A DNA stretch of 64,000 nucleotides from Dyella_B jejuensis (GCF_044904675.1 NZ_JADIKJ010000010.1:158237-222236), one strand, 5' to 3'. Shown: positions 1 through 10,062, numbered from the stretch's first letter. Made by a program: numbers and translations. Notes: generated by a model not told the origin, from the letters alone.

Positions 1-3000
1 GTTGTTGCCGGTCGCCGATACCGTGATCGCCAGCGGCGTGATGTTCGCCACCAGGCCCGCGGGCTGGGTGATCTGGTAGTTGCCCGCGTCGGCGCCGGTC
101 AACGTCATGGCGGTACTGACGGCAATATCGTTGCCAACGTTCCTGGTGGCAAACGTGCCGGTGGTGTCATTGCTCAAGGTCACCGTGTCGCCCGACAGCG
201 GCGAGGAAAGCGTGGCGCCGGTGATGGTGGCCAGCGTGGTGCCATCGTAGGTCTTGCTTTGCGCCTGCGCGCTGGTGACAGACAACTGGTACGGCGTGAT
301 GGTGACCCAATCGGTACCGCCGACCAGGGTGTAATTGTTGGGATTGGCCGCACCGATGCCGGTTAGCGTGAAGCCGTCGAGGCCGCCGCTGGCGAACGGT
401 TGCTGGTTGCCCACGTTCTTGGTCGACAGTGTGCCGGTGCCGCCCAGTTGCAAGGTCTGCCCCGCCACGCCGGTCAACACGCCGTTGCTGCCGAACAGCG
501 AGGCGGCGGCGTTGGTGGTGGTGTCGTAGACCCGGGTAGCGGTGAGGTTGAGGATCCTCGGCGTGATATCCGCGCTGGTGGTGGCCGTGGTGTTGGCCAA
601 TAGGTAGTTGCCGCCATCGGTACCGCCGGCGCTGATGCCCGCCACGTTGATCTGCAGGCCGTTGCCTACATCGCTCTGGATGAAATTGGCCGATGTATCG
701 GCGAACGACACACTGTCGCCCGCCAGCACGCCCGTGCTGGACAGGCTTACGTTGGCCGTGGTCGTGCCGTCGTAGGCCTTGTTCTGTCCGGCCGCCGTGA
801 CGGAGATGGTCAAGGGCGTGATGGAGCCGGTGATGGCGGCAGGCTGCACGATGACATAGTTGCTCGCGTCGGTACCGCTGATGGTCATGTCGGTGCTGAC
901 CGGCTTGTTGTTGCCGACGTTCTTGTTGTTGAAGCTGCCACTGGTGTCGTTGCCAAGGTCGACGGTATCGCCGGCGAACACACCGTTGAGCGTGGAACCG
1001 CTCAGGCTTGCGGTGACGGTTCCGTCATAGATCTTGGTGGCGGCTACCGTGCCGCTCACCGTCAGCATGGCGGGCGTGATGGTGACCCAGTCCGTGCCGC
1101 CGATGAGCGTGTAGTTGCTGGCGAGCGCCGAACCGTTGCCCGCCAGCGTGAAGCCGGCCAGTCCATCGCCGGCGAACGGTTGCTGCACGCCCACGTTCTT
1201 GGTCGACAGCGTGCCGGTACCGCTGAGCGTCAGCGTGTCGCCGTTGATGCCGGCCAGCACGCCGTTGTTGCCGAACAGCGAGGCGGCGGCATTGGTGGTG
1301 GCGTCGTACACGCGCGTGCCGGTGAGGTTCAACACCACCGGCGTGATGACGCCATTGTTCCCGAACGCCGAGGAAGGCAGCAGGTAGTTCGAAAGATTGG
1401 TGCCCGCATTAGCCAGGAAATCGGAGCTCACCAGTTCTGCCGATACCGAAAGGCCGGTGCCGGCGTTGGCTTGCCCGTAGCTGGAAGACGCCGACTGCGG
1501 AATGGTGGCGCCCTGTCCTGCGACGAAGCCGGTGAGCGTGTAATCCGAAGCGGTGAGCAGCGCCGAAGTGCTGCCATCGTAGACCTTGGTCGGCGCACCG
1601 GTGATCGTGGCGGTCAACGGCGCGGGCGTGATGTTGGCGGTCAGGCCGGTCGGCTGCGCCAGCACGTAGTTGGCGGCCGATGCGCCGCCGATGCTGAAGC
1701 CGCTGGCGCTCACGGCCAGATTGTTGCCGGCATTGGCGGTACTGAAGGTTCCGCTGGCGCCGCTGGAAGAAAACGTCACCGTGTCGCCACCGTAGACGCC
1801 ATTGAGCACCCCCGCCGTGGTATCGAGACTGTCGGTGGTGGTGCCGTCGTAGATTTTGCTGTTGGCGAGAATGCCGGAAATAGTCAGCGTCGCCGGCGTG
1901 ATGTTGGCGACCAGCCCGCCAGGCTGCACCAATGTGTAATTGCCGGCCTGTGGGCCGCTGATGCTGAAGGCTCCGGGCGCTACAGCCAGATCGGTGCCGA
2001 CGTTCGCCTGCGCGAACGTGCCGGTGGTCGCCGATGTCAGGTCCACCTTGCCGTTGTCCGCGACGACCAGCCCTGAAAGCGCCGCCTGGCTGACATTGAG
2101 CGTGGCGGCCGTCGTCGCGTCGTAAACCTTGCTATTGGCATACACGCCAGTGATGTAGAGCGGCGCTGGCGTGATAGTGCCGGTACCGGTAGCGCTCACT
2201 GGCAGGATGTAATTGGTCAGCAGCGTGCCGGCATTGGCGGTGAAATCGCTGGAGGCCAGCTGCGCGGTGACGCCTTCGCTGCCCGCGTTGGGGCTGTCGT
2301 AATTGACCGGGCTGGACGGCGTGACGGTGGCGCCCTCGCCGCTCACGAAACCGCTGAACTGGATATCGGCCGAGGTGATGCTGGCGCTGGTGGTGCCGTT
2401 GTACACCTTGGCAGGGTTGCCGATGATCGTCGCTGTCAACGGCGCCGGCGTAATGGTGCCGGTGCCGTAGGCGGTGATCGGGAACGAGTAATTGCTCAGA
2501 TCGGTGCCCGGTCCGGGCGTAAAGTCCGATTCGATCATGCTCGCCGTCACCGGCTGCGTGCCGACATTCTTGCTGGCGTACTGCCCGTCGATGGTCTGGT
2601 TGACGGTGGCGCTGTCGCTGCCCTGGAAACCGGAAAGCGTGAAATCGCCCGCGGCAAGCGTGGCGATGTTGTTGCCGTCGTAGACCTTGGTGGGATTGCC
2701 GGTGATCGCCGCGTTGAAACTGATGGAAACCGGCGCGGGCGTGATGGTGCCGTAGCCGGTCAGCACCGCCGGCAGCACGTAATTGCTTAGCAAGGTGCCG
2801 GAGCCGGCCGCATAGTCCGAAGCGTCCAGGACGGCGCTTACTTGCTCTACACCGGCGTTCGGCGATGCGTAGGTGCCGCTGGTCTGCGTCACCGTGATGC
2901 TCTGCCCCGACAACACGCCATTCAATGAATAATTGGCGCTGCCCAGCAATGCGTTGGCATTGCCGTCGTACACCTTGGTCGGATTGTTGACGATGCCGCC

Positions 3001-6000
3001 GCTGAGCACGATCGGATTGATGGTGCCGGTGCCGCTGATGCTGGCCGGAAAGCTGTAGTTGGAAAGCGACGTGCCCGAGGCCGGCGTGAAATCGGACGCT
3101 TCCAGCGTCGCCGTCACCGCAATGCCGTTGCCTGCGTTGGGCGAGGCGTAAGTCGATGAACTGGTCTGCGAGATGACCGCACTCTGTCCGGCAACAAAAC
3201 CGCTGACCGTGAACCCCGCATTGTCCAGGGTCGCGGCAGTGGTACCGTCGTAGGTCTTGGTGGGGTTGCCGGAGAAAGTGATCGTAAGCGGCGCGGGCGT
3301 AATGTCCGCCGTCAATCCGGATGGCTGGCTGATCGTGTAATTGCCTGCCGCGGTGCCGCCGAGCGTGAAACCCGTGGCCGTCACGGCGAGATTGTTGCCT
3401 ACGTTCGACTGGCCGAAAGTGGCGCTGGCGCCGCTGTCGGACAGCGTTACGTTGTCGCCGGCAATCACGCCGCTCAAGGTCGCGCCGCCCAGGTTCAGCG
3501 TTGCCGCGTTGGTTGCGTCATAGACCTTGCTGTTGGCCGTGACGCCGGCAATGCTCAAGGCCAGCGGCGTGATGTTCGCGCTCAATCCTTGCGGCTGCGT
3601 CAGCACGTAATCGAGCGCCTTGCTGCCCGTAAGCACGAAGCCGCTGGCGGCGACCGCAAGCCCGTTGCCGACATTCGATTGGCTGAAGGTGCCGAGCGCG
3701 GCGGAGCTGTCCAGCGCCACCGCGCCGGCATCGCCGCTGATGACCCCGTAAAGGCTGGCCGCGCCAGTATTGAGCGTGTCGCTAGCAGTGCCGTCGTACA
3801 CCTTGCTGGTTGCCAAGACGCCACTGATCAGCAACGGCGCCGGCGTGATGGTGCCCAGCCCGCTCGCCGTGGCCGGCAGGATGTAGTTGTTGAGATTGGT
3901 GCCGGCGTTGGCGGTGAAATCGGTCGAACTGAAGGTGGCCGTGATCGTTTCCGTTCCCGCGGTCGCGCTGGCATACGCCGTAGGCGAATGCTGGCTTACC
4001 GCAGCGCCCTGCCCGGCGACGAAACCGCTCAGGCTGTAATCGTTCGAGGTAACCGCGGCGCTGGTGGTGCCGTTGTAGACCTTGGTCGGGTTATTGATGA
4101 TGGTCGCTGTCAGCGGCGCAGGCGTGATCGTGCCGACATTCGCGCTCACCGCTGCGCCGGATAGCGTATAGCCGTACACCGGGATCGTGCCGCTGGCATC
4201 GGTCAGGGTGATGGCGGATATCGCACCCGGTCCGGTGACAGCGATGCCGCTGCCGGCATTGGGCGATCCATAGCTGCCTGAGGCCGTTGCGATCACATTG
4301 CCATTGACCAGTCCGGTCGCGGTGAGATTCGATCCGGCAATGGTGGCGGCGGTGGTGCCGTCATAGACCTTGCTTACCATGCCGCTGAAGCCGGTGATGG
4401 TCAGCGTCGGCGCGAGGCGATACAGGAAGCCATTGCCACTGCCTACCGGAGTGGTCGGATATGCGGCGTTGTATTGGATGAAATCGGGCGCCAGCCCGCC
4501 TGCCGTATCCAGTGTCGGATTGCTGGAATAGATCAGCCACGGTGCCGATGTGCCCGTGGCCACAGCATTGGCGCCGGCCTGGTTGACGAAGTTCGCCGCG
4601 GTCGCCAGCGTCACGCCGGCACCGCCCATGATCGATGCGCCGGCGGCAATGGTGAGATTGGCACCGCCCGCATTCATGCTCACGCCGCCCGCCCCTGTTA
4701 CCGGCGCGTTGACGTTGATGGCGTGATACGCCTGCAACGACAGGCTTGCCGCCGCGCTGCTCCAGCTGATTGGCGCATCGACGTTGATGTCGCCCGCGCC
4801 CGCCGATTGCACGCCCACGCCGGATGCACCGGTAGCGGTGGTCTGCTCGGTGACATTGGTGCCACCGTTGAGCGTGCTGGAAATGGTGGCCGCCGAGGCG
4901 GCATCGATGGTCAGGTCGGTCGGATCGACCAGCCAGGTGCCGGCGCGCCCTTGTGGCGCCGACGCCGTGATCCGGGTACCGCTGGCCAGATTGAAATTCG
5001 CGGCCGAGGTTTCGATCGAACCGCCACTGCCGCCATTCGGTGCACTGGCATCGAGGGTACCGCCGACGTTTACCGTGCCGGCCTGCATGCCGCCAAGCAA
5101 GGTAATCGTGCCGTCATGGTTCTGCACCGTTTGCGCCCGCACGATGCCGGTGTTGTTGACGACGCTGGCGAGCAAGGCATCCTTTGCGCCGGCTGTCATG
5201 ATCACCTGCCCGCCATTGGCAACGATCAGCTGGCGGTTCTCTGCCAGGTTGTCCAAGGTGCTGCGATCCACCTGCACATGCAGCAGCTGGTCGTTATTGA
5301 ACGTCAGCGTGACCGCGCTGCCGCCGCCCAGCGCCACGGTGCCAAGTTGCGCACTGATCACGCCCCGGTTGGAAACCTGGTTGCCGATCAAGGCGGCATA
5401 GCCGCCATTGGCGATGGTGATCGCGCCTTCGTTGATCACGCTGCCCTTGCCGGTTCCGCCGAAGCTGCGGGTGTTCGACGCCAGCGTGCTGTCGTCCAGG
5501 TCGAGGGTGGAGGCGACCAGCCCGCCCACGTTGACCTGCGCGCCTTGGCCAAACAGGATGCCGTTCGGGTTGATCAGCCACACCTGGCCATTGGCATTGA
5601 GCTGCCCATAGATGGCGCTGGGCGTGCTGCTGAAGATGCGATTGACTGCGATCGCGCTGCTGCCCGGCTGCACGAAGTTCACGGTCTGGTTGGGCGCGAT
5701 ATCGAAATCTTGCCAGTCGAGCGTCAGTGTCGGGCTGCCCTGGCGGATGGTGGTAACGGCGCCGACTTGCTGGATCTGCCCTGTTCCGCCGGTGATCTGC
5801 CCGCCGACCAGGCCGGTGCCGGCATGCGCCATGCCTGCCGCGCACAACGCCAGCGCCAGCGCGGATAGCGCGAGGGTGCGTCGTCCGGTTACCGGCCGGC
5901 ATGGCGCGCGGACGGCAGCGGGCGCTCCCGCATCGGCCAGTTCAGGCGCAGGAATCCACTGTGCGCGGGTACGGCTCCAGCACAAACGATAGATATGGTT

Positions 6001-6003
6001 CAT
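1..6003 (-). CDS. Filamentous haemagglutinin-type adhesin with YDG/MBG repeats, partial (C-terminus beyond window)
   Basis: Large two-partner (type Vb) secreted adhesin. The frame stays open for 2001 codons to base 1 and continues out of the window. The start is ATG at 6003 because it opens an extended signal peptide region (MNHIYRLCWSRTRAQWIPAP), followed by a hydrophobic core and an AMAHA-type cleavage site near residue 60. Next comes a haemagglutination-activity (TPS) domain, with NPNGILFGQGAQVNVGG around residues 140-156, a short beta-helical stretch to about residue 540, and at least 16 repeats of roughly 85-90 residues. Each repeat opens with a K(V/I/T)YDGTT-like motif and closes with ITPA/ITPL. 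In this family such repeats form an elongated stalk. No TpsB/FhaC transporter is in view; it may lie to the left. The plus-strand open frames over this region are antisense shadows. The start and N-terminal domains are clear; binding target and total length are unknown. Confidence 0.9.
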   Translation of the reverse strand, partial: MNHIYRLCWSRTRAQWIPAPELADAGAPAAVRAPCRPVTGRRTLALSALALALCAAGMAHAGTGLVGGQITGGTGQIQQVGAVTTIRQGSPTLTLDWQDFDIAPNQTVNFVQPGSSAIAVNRIFSSTPSAIYGQLNANGQVWLINPNGILFGQGAQVNVGGLVASTLDLDDSTLASNTRSFGGTGKGSVINEGAITIANGGYAALIGNQVSNRGVISAQLGTVALGGGSAVTLTFNNDQLLHVQVDRSTLDNLAENRQLIVANGGQVIMTAGAKDALLASVVNNTGIVRAQTVQNHDGTITLLGGMQAGTVNVGGTLDASAPNGGSGGSIETSAANFNLASGTRITASAPQGRAGTWLVDPTDLTIDAASAATISSTLNGGTNVTEQTTATGASGVGVQSAGAGDINVDAPISWSSAAASLSLQAYHAINVNAPVTGAGGVSMNAGGANLTIAAGASIMGGAGVTLATAANFVNQAGANAVATGTSAPWLIYSSNPTLDTAGGLAPDFIQYNAAYPTTPVGSGNGFLYRLAPTLTITGFSGMVSKVYDGTTAATIAGSNLTATGLVNGNVIATASGSYGSPNAGSGIAVTGPGAISAITLTDASGTIPVYGYTLSGAAVSANVGTITPAPLTATIINNPTKVYNGTTSAAVTSNDYSLSGFVAGQGAAVSQHSPTAYASATAGTETITATFSSTDFTANAGTNLNNYILPATASGLGTITPAPLLISGVLATSKVYDGTASDTLNTGAASLYGVISGDAGAVALDSSAALGTFSQSNVGNGLAVAASGFVLTGSKALDYVLTQPQGLSANITPLALSIAGVTANSKVYDATNAATLNLGGATLSGVIAGDNVTLSDSGASATFGQSNVGNNLAVTATGFTLGGTAAGNYTISQPSGLTADITPAPLTITFSGNPTKTYDGTTAATLDNAGFTVSGFVAGQSAVISQTSSSTYASPNAGNGIAVTATLEASDFTPASGTSLSNYSFPASISGTGTINPIVLSGGIVNNPTKVYDGNANALLGSANYSLNGVLSGQSITVTQTSGTYASPNAGVEQVSAVLDASDYAAGSGTLLSNYVLPAVLTGYGTITPAPVSISFNAAITGNPTKVYDGNNIATLAAGDFTLSGFQGSDSATVNQTIDGQYASKNVGTQPVTASMIESDFTPGPGTDLSNYSFPITAYGTGTITPAPLTATIIGNPAKVYNGTTSASITSADIQFSGFVSGEGATVTPSSPVNYDSPNAGSEGVTAQLASSDFTANAGTLLTNYILPVSATGTGTITPAPLYITGVYANSKVYDATTAATLNVSQAALSGLVVADNGKVDLTSATTGTFAQANVGTDLAVAPGAFSISGPQAGNYTLVQPGGLVANITPATLTISGILANSKIYDGTTTDSLDTTAGVLNGVYGGDTVTFSSSGASGTFSTANAGNNLAVSASGFSIGGASAANYVLAQPTGLTANITPAPLTATITGAPTKVYDGSTSALLTASDYTLTGFVAGQGATIPQSASSSYGQANAGTGLSVSAELVSSDFLANAGTNLSNYLLPSSAFGNNGVITPVVLNLTGTRVYDATTNAAASLFGNNGVLAGINGDTLTLSGTGTLSTKNVGVQQPFAGDGLAGFTLAGNGSALASNYTLIGGTDWVTITPAMLTVSGTVAATKIYDGTVTASLSGSTLNGVFAGDTVDLGNDTSGSFNNKNVGNNKPVSTDMTISGTDASNYVIVQPAAITGSITPLTISVTAAGQNKAYDGTTTANVSLSSTGVLAGDSVSFADTSANFIQSDVGNGLQINVAGISAGGTDGGNYLLANTTATTSADITPRILNLTATRVYDTTTNAAASLFGSNGVLTGVAGQTLQLGGTGTLSTKNVGNQQPFASGGLDGFTLTGIGAANPNNYTLVGGTDWVTITPYQLSVTSAQAQSKTYDGTTLATITGATLSSPLSGDTVTLSNDTTGTFATRNVGNDIAVSTAMTLTGADAGNYQITQPAGLVANITPLAITVSATGNN

Positions 6004-6548
6004 GGCTCATGGCACCTATGCATCGACGATGGCGAAGTGCGCACGCCTTCGACCGGTGCGGATTGCCATGACCGGATGGAAGGCGGACAGGAGACGGAAG
6101 GCACGGGCGATCGACGATCGCCCAGCAAAGCCGTGCCGGATGGAAGACCTCCGGCCCGTGAAACGTTATCGAGATACGCAACAATCGTGCTGCCGCAGGG
6201 CGGCTGCGCCGGCCGGCATTTCCGCTTGCCCAATACGTGAGAACACTCCCGCTCACGGCCATGATCGTCCCTCGCGGCGATAACACGCACGCCGAAAAGG
6301 CCATGCGCGCATTATTGCCGCGCCCCCAACGCGGCATCCCTTTGATCGACCACACGCGATTCAACGCATTGCGCTCGGCAATGCGGGGCGATTGTAGATC
6401 GAAAATTTTGTGTATAACAAGAGAAGAAAGACGCCTATACGTCTGTTTTTACATAGATGAAAAATGTGTGAAAAAACGGGCCGCCATAACTGTGATGCGA
6501 TCGGCAGCATCGCGAGCAAGCAGCCATTTTTGCCAACAGGAATCTCCG
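6004..6548. other. Intergenic region between divergent adhesin and gst genes
   Basis: 545 bases without a convincing gene. The left part should hold the adhesin promoter and leader (minus strand). It contains an 8-bp hairpin with a 3-base loop at 6105-6123 (GGGCGATC/GATCGCCC). The segment 6395-6480 is markedly AT-richer than its surroundings and probably holds the gst promoter. Short open frames on both strands overlap one another and match no known protein. Confidence 0.6.
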
Positions 6549-7199
6549 ATGACCATCATCATTACCGCCTTTGAACGCTCGCCCGATGGCGGCAAGGGGC
6601 TGGCGCGCGATACGCGCGTTCGCTGGGCGCTTGAAGAAGTGGGCCAGCCCTACGAAGTTCGGCTGGTTTCGTTCCATGCAATGAAGGAACCGGCGCATCT
6701 GGGCCTTCATCCTTTTGGCCAGATTCCAACCTATGAGGATGGCGACCTCGTCTTGTTCGAAACTGGCGCGATCGTCTTACATCTCGCCGAGCGCCATGCG
6801 GGTCTGTTGCCGGACGACACCAATGCGCGCGCGCGGGCCATCACATGGATGTTTGCCGCGCTCAACACCGTGGAACCGCCGATCCTTGAACTCGTAACCG
6901 TCAAGTTCCTGGAAGGTGATAAGCCCTGGAGCACGGAACGCCTGCCGCTGGTCAGGGATCGCATCCGCCATCGGCTGGACCAACTTTCTGCTCGCCTGGG
7001 CGAGGCCGACTGGCTCGATGGTGCATTCAGCGCGGGCGACTTGATGATGGTGTCGGTACTGCTACGGCTGAGGCTATCCGGCATCCTGGACGAATTTCCG
7101 AACCTGGCGGCCTATGTCGCCCGCGGCGAGGCACGGCCCGCATACAGGCGCGCTTTCGCCGCCCAGTGGGCGATTAACGCCAAGCCACCGGCTGGCTGA
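6549..7199 (+). CDS. Glutathione S-transferase family protein
   Basis: Cytosolic GST-fold protein of 216 residues, a usual length for bacterial GSTs, which conjugate or reduce electrophiles using glutathione. The N-terminal thioredoxin-like half holds RVRWALEEVGQPYEV, then the cis-proline region FGQIPTYEDGD and the glutathione gamma-glutamyl-binding FETGAIVLHLAE. The C-terminal helical half includes DWLDGAFSAGDLMMVSVL, the conserved N-capping/hydrophobic-staple region. The ATG at 6549 is chosen because it starts the fold and has an AGGA element just upstream; the frame is open further upstream, but that sequence is AT-rich and not protein-like. It is divergent from the adhesin and appears monocistronic. 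The substrate cannot be told from sequence. Confidence 0.88.
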   Translation: MTIIITAFERSPDGGKGLARDTRVRWALEEVGQPYEVRLVSFHAMKEPAHLGLHPFGQIPTYEDGDLVLFETGAIVLHLAERHAGLLPDDTNARARAITWMFAALNTVEPPILELVTVKFLEGDKPWSTERLPLVRDRIRHRLDQLSARLGEADWLDGAFSAGDLMMVSVLLRLRLSGILDEFPNLAAYVARGEARPAYRRAFAAQWAINAKPPAG

Positions 7200-7416
7200 T
7201 TGGGGGTCCATTCCGGGCTCGATGTCGTCATTCGGGTTTCGGCCCATTGCGGGGCTTAACCCGGAGCTGTTCACACTGTTCGCGTGGCCTGCAACAAGAG
7301 CTGTTTGCAAGCCAGGAAGAGCGAGAGAGAGTACGTCCTTACACGACGCAATGATGACGCCGCCTGACGCGCAGACAGACCCGGCCCTTCGGATTAGCGT
7401 TGCGCTAGCCGATTGT

Positions 7417-7448
7417 GCCGATGCATGCCATGCCTGGCATGCATCGGC
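7417..7448. terminator. Perfect 14-bp inverted repeat between convergent genes
   Basis: GCCGATGCATGCCA and its exact reverse complement are separated by a TGCC loop. The hairpin lies between the converging gst (ends 7199) and S46 peptidase (ends 7465) genes, so it can act on both strands. There is no U-tract on either side, so it may be a transcript-stabilising hairpin or a Rho-assisted end rather than a classical intrinsic terminator. Confidence 0.6.
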
Positions 7449-7464
7449 CGCTGGCATCGGGCTA

Positions 7465-9546
7465 TTACAAATGTCCCTGGATGAGCTCGTCAGCCAGGCG
7501 CGGCAGCTTGTAGACCTTGCGCACCGCAGCTACCAGCGCGGCAGTGTCCACGGCAACCGCACGGTTATTGCTGCCGTCGTAAACGAAGTCGCCACCCAGC
7601 GAGTGAATGTTGCCATCGAAGATCAGGCCGACCGCATGTCCCTGGCGGTCGATCACCGGGCTGCCGGAGTTGCCGCCGATGATGTCGTTATCGGTGACGA
7701 AGTCCATCGGTGTCGACATGTCCAGCGAACTTTGCGCCTTGATCCAGCTATCCGGCAGCTTGAACGGATCGGCGCCAGTGGCCCGCTTGTACAAGCCTGC
7801 GAAGTGCGTGAATGGCGGCACCGGTGCGCCATTTTCGTTCCAGCCCACCACCTTGCCGTAGGACAGGCGCTGCGTGAAGGTCGCATCCGGATAGCTGGAC
7901 ATGCCGTCACGATCAAAACGTGCCTTGGCGATCGTTTCGTTCGCCTTGTCGGTGGGCGCTTTCACTTCGTCTTCGTAGGCCTTGCGGATTTTGCGCGATT
8001 CCGGATCGACCTCGCGTGCCAACACGATCATCGGGTCGCTGGATGCTTGGATCGCTTTCTCGCCGCCATCCCACAATTGCTTGCGCACCGCCGGATCGGC
8101 CAGCTTGGTGCCGCTGACCAGCTGCTGCGCAAGTTGTTCAGGCGATTGCTTGCCAAGCACTTCGTGCACGGTCGGATCGTCCGCGCCGAGCGATTGGCGC
8201 AAGCGTCCCAGGGACCAGGCCAGCAAGGTCTGCTCGTAGCGCGGGTAAACCGGCACGTTCGACTCCACGGCTTGCTGCACTGCCGGCAGATTGGCCTCGC
8301 GGAAATCCGGCAGGCGTTCGCCGTCAGGCTTGGTGCGTTCGGCTGCGGCGCGCACCAGGATCCGCGCATCGTTGAACAGCTCGCCGAACTGGCCCAGGCC
8401 GATACCGCGCTCCAGCATCATGTAGCGCGTGGAAAGCTGCTGGCCGCGCTGCTGCGCATGCGCCAGTTCGGTCCATGGATCGCCATATGCCGCGCGCCGC
8501 TGCGCCGTGGCGGCCATCCATTGGCGCAATGCGGCGTCCTGCTCCTGCTTGTGCTGCACGAAATTATCGTCGGCAAGCGTCTGCAGCCAGCCGTTGTAAA
8601 CCTTGATCGAATTTTCGATGCCGAATTGCAGCTCTTGCGACTCCTTCGCCTGCTGAGCGCCATCGCGAGCGTACTGCCATAGCACGCCGCGCAATTCGGA
8701 GAGCATGCCGAACACCGGCACTAACTGGAAATCGCGCAAGGCGGACAATTCGGTCCAGGTCAGGCCGCGACGGGTCGAACCGGGATTGCCGACCACGAAG
8801 GTCATGTCACCGGCTTTGGGGCCTTGCGGATCGAACTTGAAAAATTTCGGCGTGTTGGCCGGCTTGCCGCCGACATACGCGCGGAAGAAGGTGACGTCGA
8901 GATCGTAGCGCGGGAAATTGAAGTTGTCCGGATCACCGCCGAAGAACGCGATGCTCTGCTCCGGCGCAAAAACCAGCCGCACGTCCTGGTAGCGGCGATA
9001 TTTGTAGAGCGCGTAGCGGCCGCCGTTATAGAGCGTGATCACGTCGCAGCGCCAGGTCTTGGCATCGCCATTGACGCAGGACTGCTCCAGCTTGCTGTCC
9101 ACTTCGCGCTCGGCTTTCACACGCTCGGCCCCGGCCTTGCCGGCGGTGGCCGCATTCACCTGCGCCGTGACGTCGGTAATGGACTCCAGCTGATTGAGTT
9201 CGACATCCGGGCACTTCGGTTCGTCTTCCTGCTTGAGCGCCACGTAGCCATTGGACATGTAGTCCTCGTGTCCCTTGGATAGCTGCGACAGGCAACTGTT
9301 GGCGCAGTGGTGATTGGTCATCACCAGGCCGTTGGCCGATACGAACGAGCCCGAGCATCCCTCCGCCAGCCGCAAGGCCGCATGCTGCACCAGGTCGATC
9401 CATTGCGCGCTGGGCGTGAAACCGTATTCCTGCTGCATCTGCTTGACCGGCAAATGGTCCATGGTCCACATGCCTTCATTCGCCATCACCGCGCCCGCTC
9501 CAGCAGCGAGCAAACCGGCCAGCGCAATACCGAACATCTGCTTCAT
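7465..9546 (-). CDS. S46 family dipeptidyl-peptidase (DPP7-type), secreted
   Basis: Serine exopeptidase of 693 residues that removes dipeptides from the N-terminus of peptides; S46 enzymes are periplasmic in Gram-negative bacteria. A signal peptide (MKQMFGIALAGLLAAGAGAVMA) precedes the chymotrypsin-like fold. The triad is visible: His80 in TNHHC, an Asp in the GGDPDNFNFPRYDLD region, and Ser627 in GGNSGSPV. The residue 18 positions after the nucleophile is Gly (IFDGN), where DPP11 enzymes carry Arg for acidic P1 residues. This implies a DPP7-like preference for hydrophobic P1 side chains (inference from the family). ATG at 9546 has a GAGGGG Shine-Dalgarno. It is a single gene, convergent with gst. 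Peptide scavenging of this kind is common in Xanthomonadales. Confidence 0.95.
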   Translation of the reverse strand: MKQMFGIALAGLLAAGAGAVMANEGMWTMDHLPVKQMQQEYGFTPSAQWIDLVQHAALRLAEGCSGSFVSANGLVMTNHHCANSCLSQLSKGHEDYMSNGYVALKQEDEPKCPDVELNQLESITDVTAQVNAATAGKAGAERVKAEREVDSKLEQSCVNGDAKTWRCDVITLYNGGRYALYKYRRYQDVRLVFAPEQSIAFFGGDPDNFNFPRYDLDVTFFRAYVGGKPANTPKFFKFDPQGPKAGDMTFVVGNPGSTRRGLTWTELSALRDFQLVPVFGMLSELRGVLWQYARDGAQQAKESQELQFGIENSIKVYNGWLQTLADDNFVQHKQEQDAALRQWMAATAQRRAAYGDPWTELAHAQQRGQQLSTRYMMLERGIGLGQFGELFNDARILVRAAAERTKPDGERLPDFREANLPAVQQAVESNVPVYPRYEQTLLAWSLGRLRQSLGADDPTVHEVLGKQSPEQLAQQLVSGTKLADPAVRKQLWDGGEKAIQASSDPMIVLAREVDPESRKIRKAYEDEVKAPTDKANETIAKARFDRDGMSSYPDATFTQRLSYGKVVGWNENGAPVPPFTHFAGLYKRATGADPFKLPDSWIKAQSSLDMSTPMDFVTDNDIIGGNSGSPVIDRQGHAVGLIFDGNIHSLGGDFVYDGSNNRAVAVDTAALVAAVRKVYKLPRLADELIQGHL

Positions 9547-10062
9547 GGCAATCCCCTCTGGAGCGAAGAGCCATCTGGGCCCTTCGATGCGGCGAGTATG
9601 GAATCGTCGTTACAACATAACAACATGACCCGTGGCATACATGGCTACGGGCCCTGCCCTCCTGGGGCTCGCGGTCCGACACGAGGTGCGGGCCGCTTGC
9701 CGCCAGCTCCTGCGGCAGCACCCGCTCGACGGGACAGCCCGCATCGATCTCGACGAAGGCGTCGGGCAGCGGCCGCACCCGCCGACAGCCTTGCAGCAAC
9801 GGCCTCCTGCCACCCTGGCCGCGGATAGCTCGTTCGCGCAGCGGCCATGCGTGCCAGACGCAGCGACAACAGCAGCCGCTTGCGCTGCCTTCATCCGCAC
9901 ATAGGGGAGCAACAACGCGCTGGGGCATTCGATCGCGGCGGTTTCCGCACTGGTCATCCGCAGCATGTGATCGACTTGCCGCGAACCCGGCAATCGGGGC
10001 AGCGATGGCATGTGCCACCGGATGCCCCCGAGCAGGCCGAATGTGGTTGCAAGCGATGCAGC
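9547..10062. other. Intergenic region, no supported gene
   Basis: About 515 bases upstream of the S46 peptidase. Several very GC-rich open frames overlap on both strands, but none has family motifs, a good ribosome site and a consistent frame together. A minus-strand stretch around 9690-9800 has the strong third-position GC of a real gene, so a decayed gene is possible. The peptidase promoter must lie in the rightmost part (minus strand, just above 9546). Confidence 0.5.

Noticed and set aside
1..4400. Regular repeats that could suggest a CRISPR array
   Set aside because: The period is about 260 bases and each unit encodes a YDG/MBG domain; there are no short identical repeats with unique spacers.
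1180..5868. Long plus-strand open frames across the adhesin region (for example 1180-2076 and 4474-5868)
   Set aside because: They lie antisense to the adhesin frame, are Arg/Gly/His-rich without family motifs, and arise from GC-rich codon usage on the opposite strand.
7114..8682. Long plus-strand frame opposite the S46 peptidase
   Set aside because: It is the antisense shadow of a well-supported protease gene and has no recognisable domain.
9610..10011. Overlapping GC-rich frames on both strands between the peptidase and aqpZ
   Set aside because: Third-position GC hints at an old gene, but no frame holds motifs or a ribosome site; only noted as a possible decayed gene.
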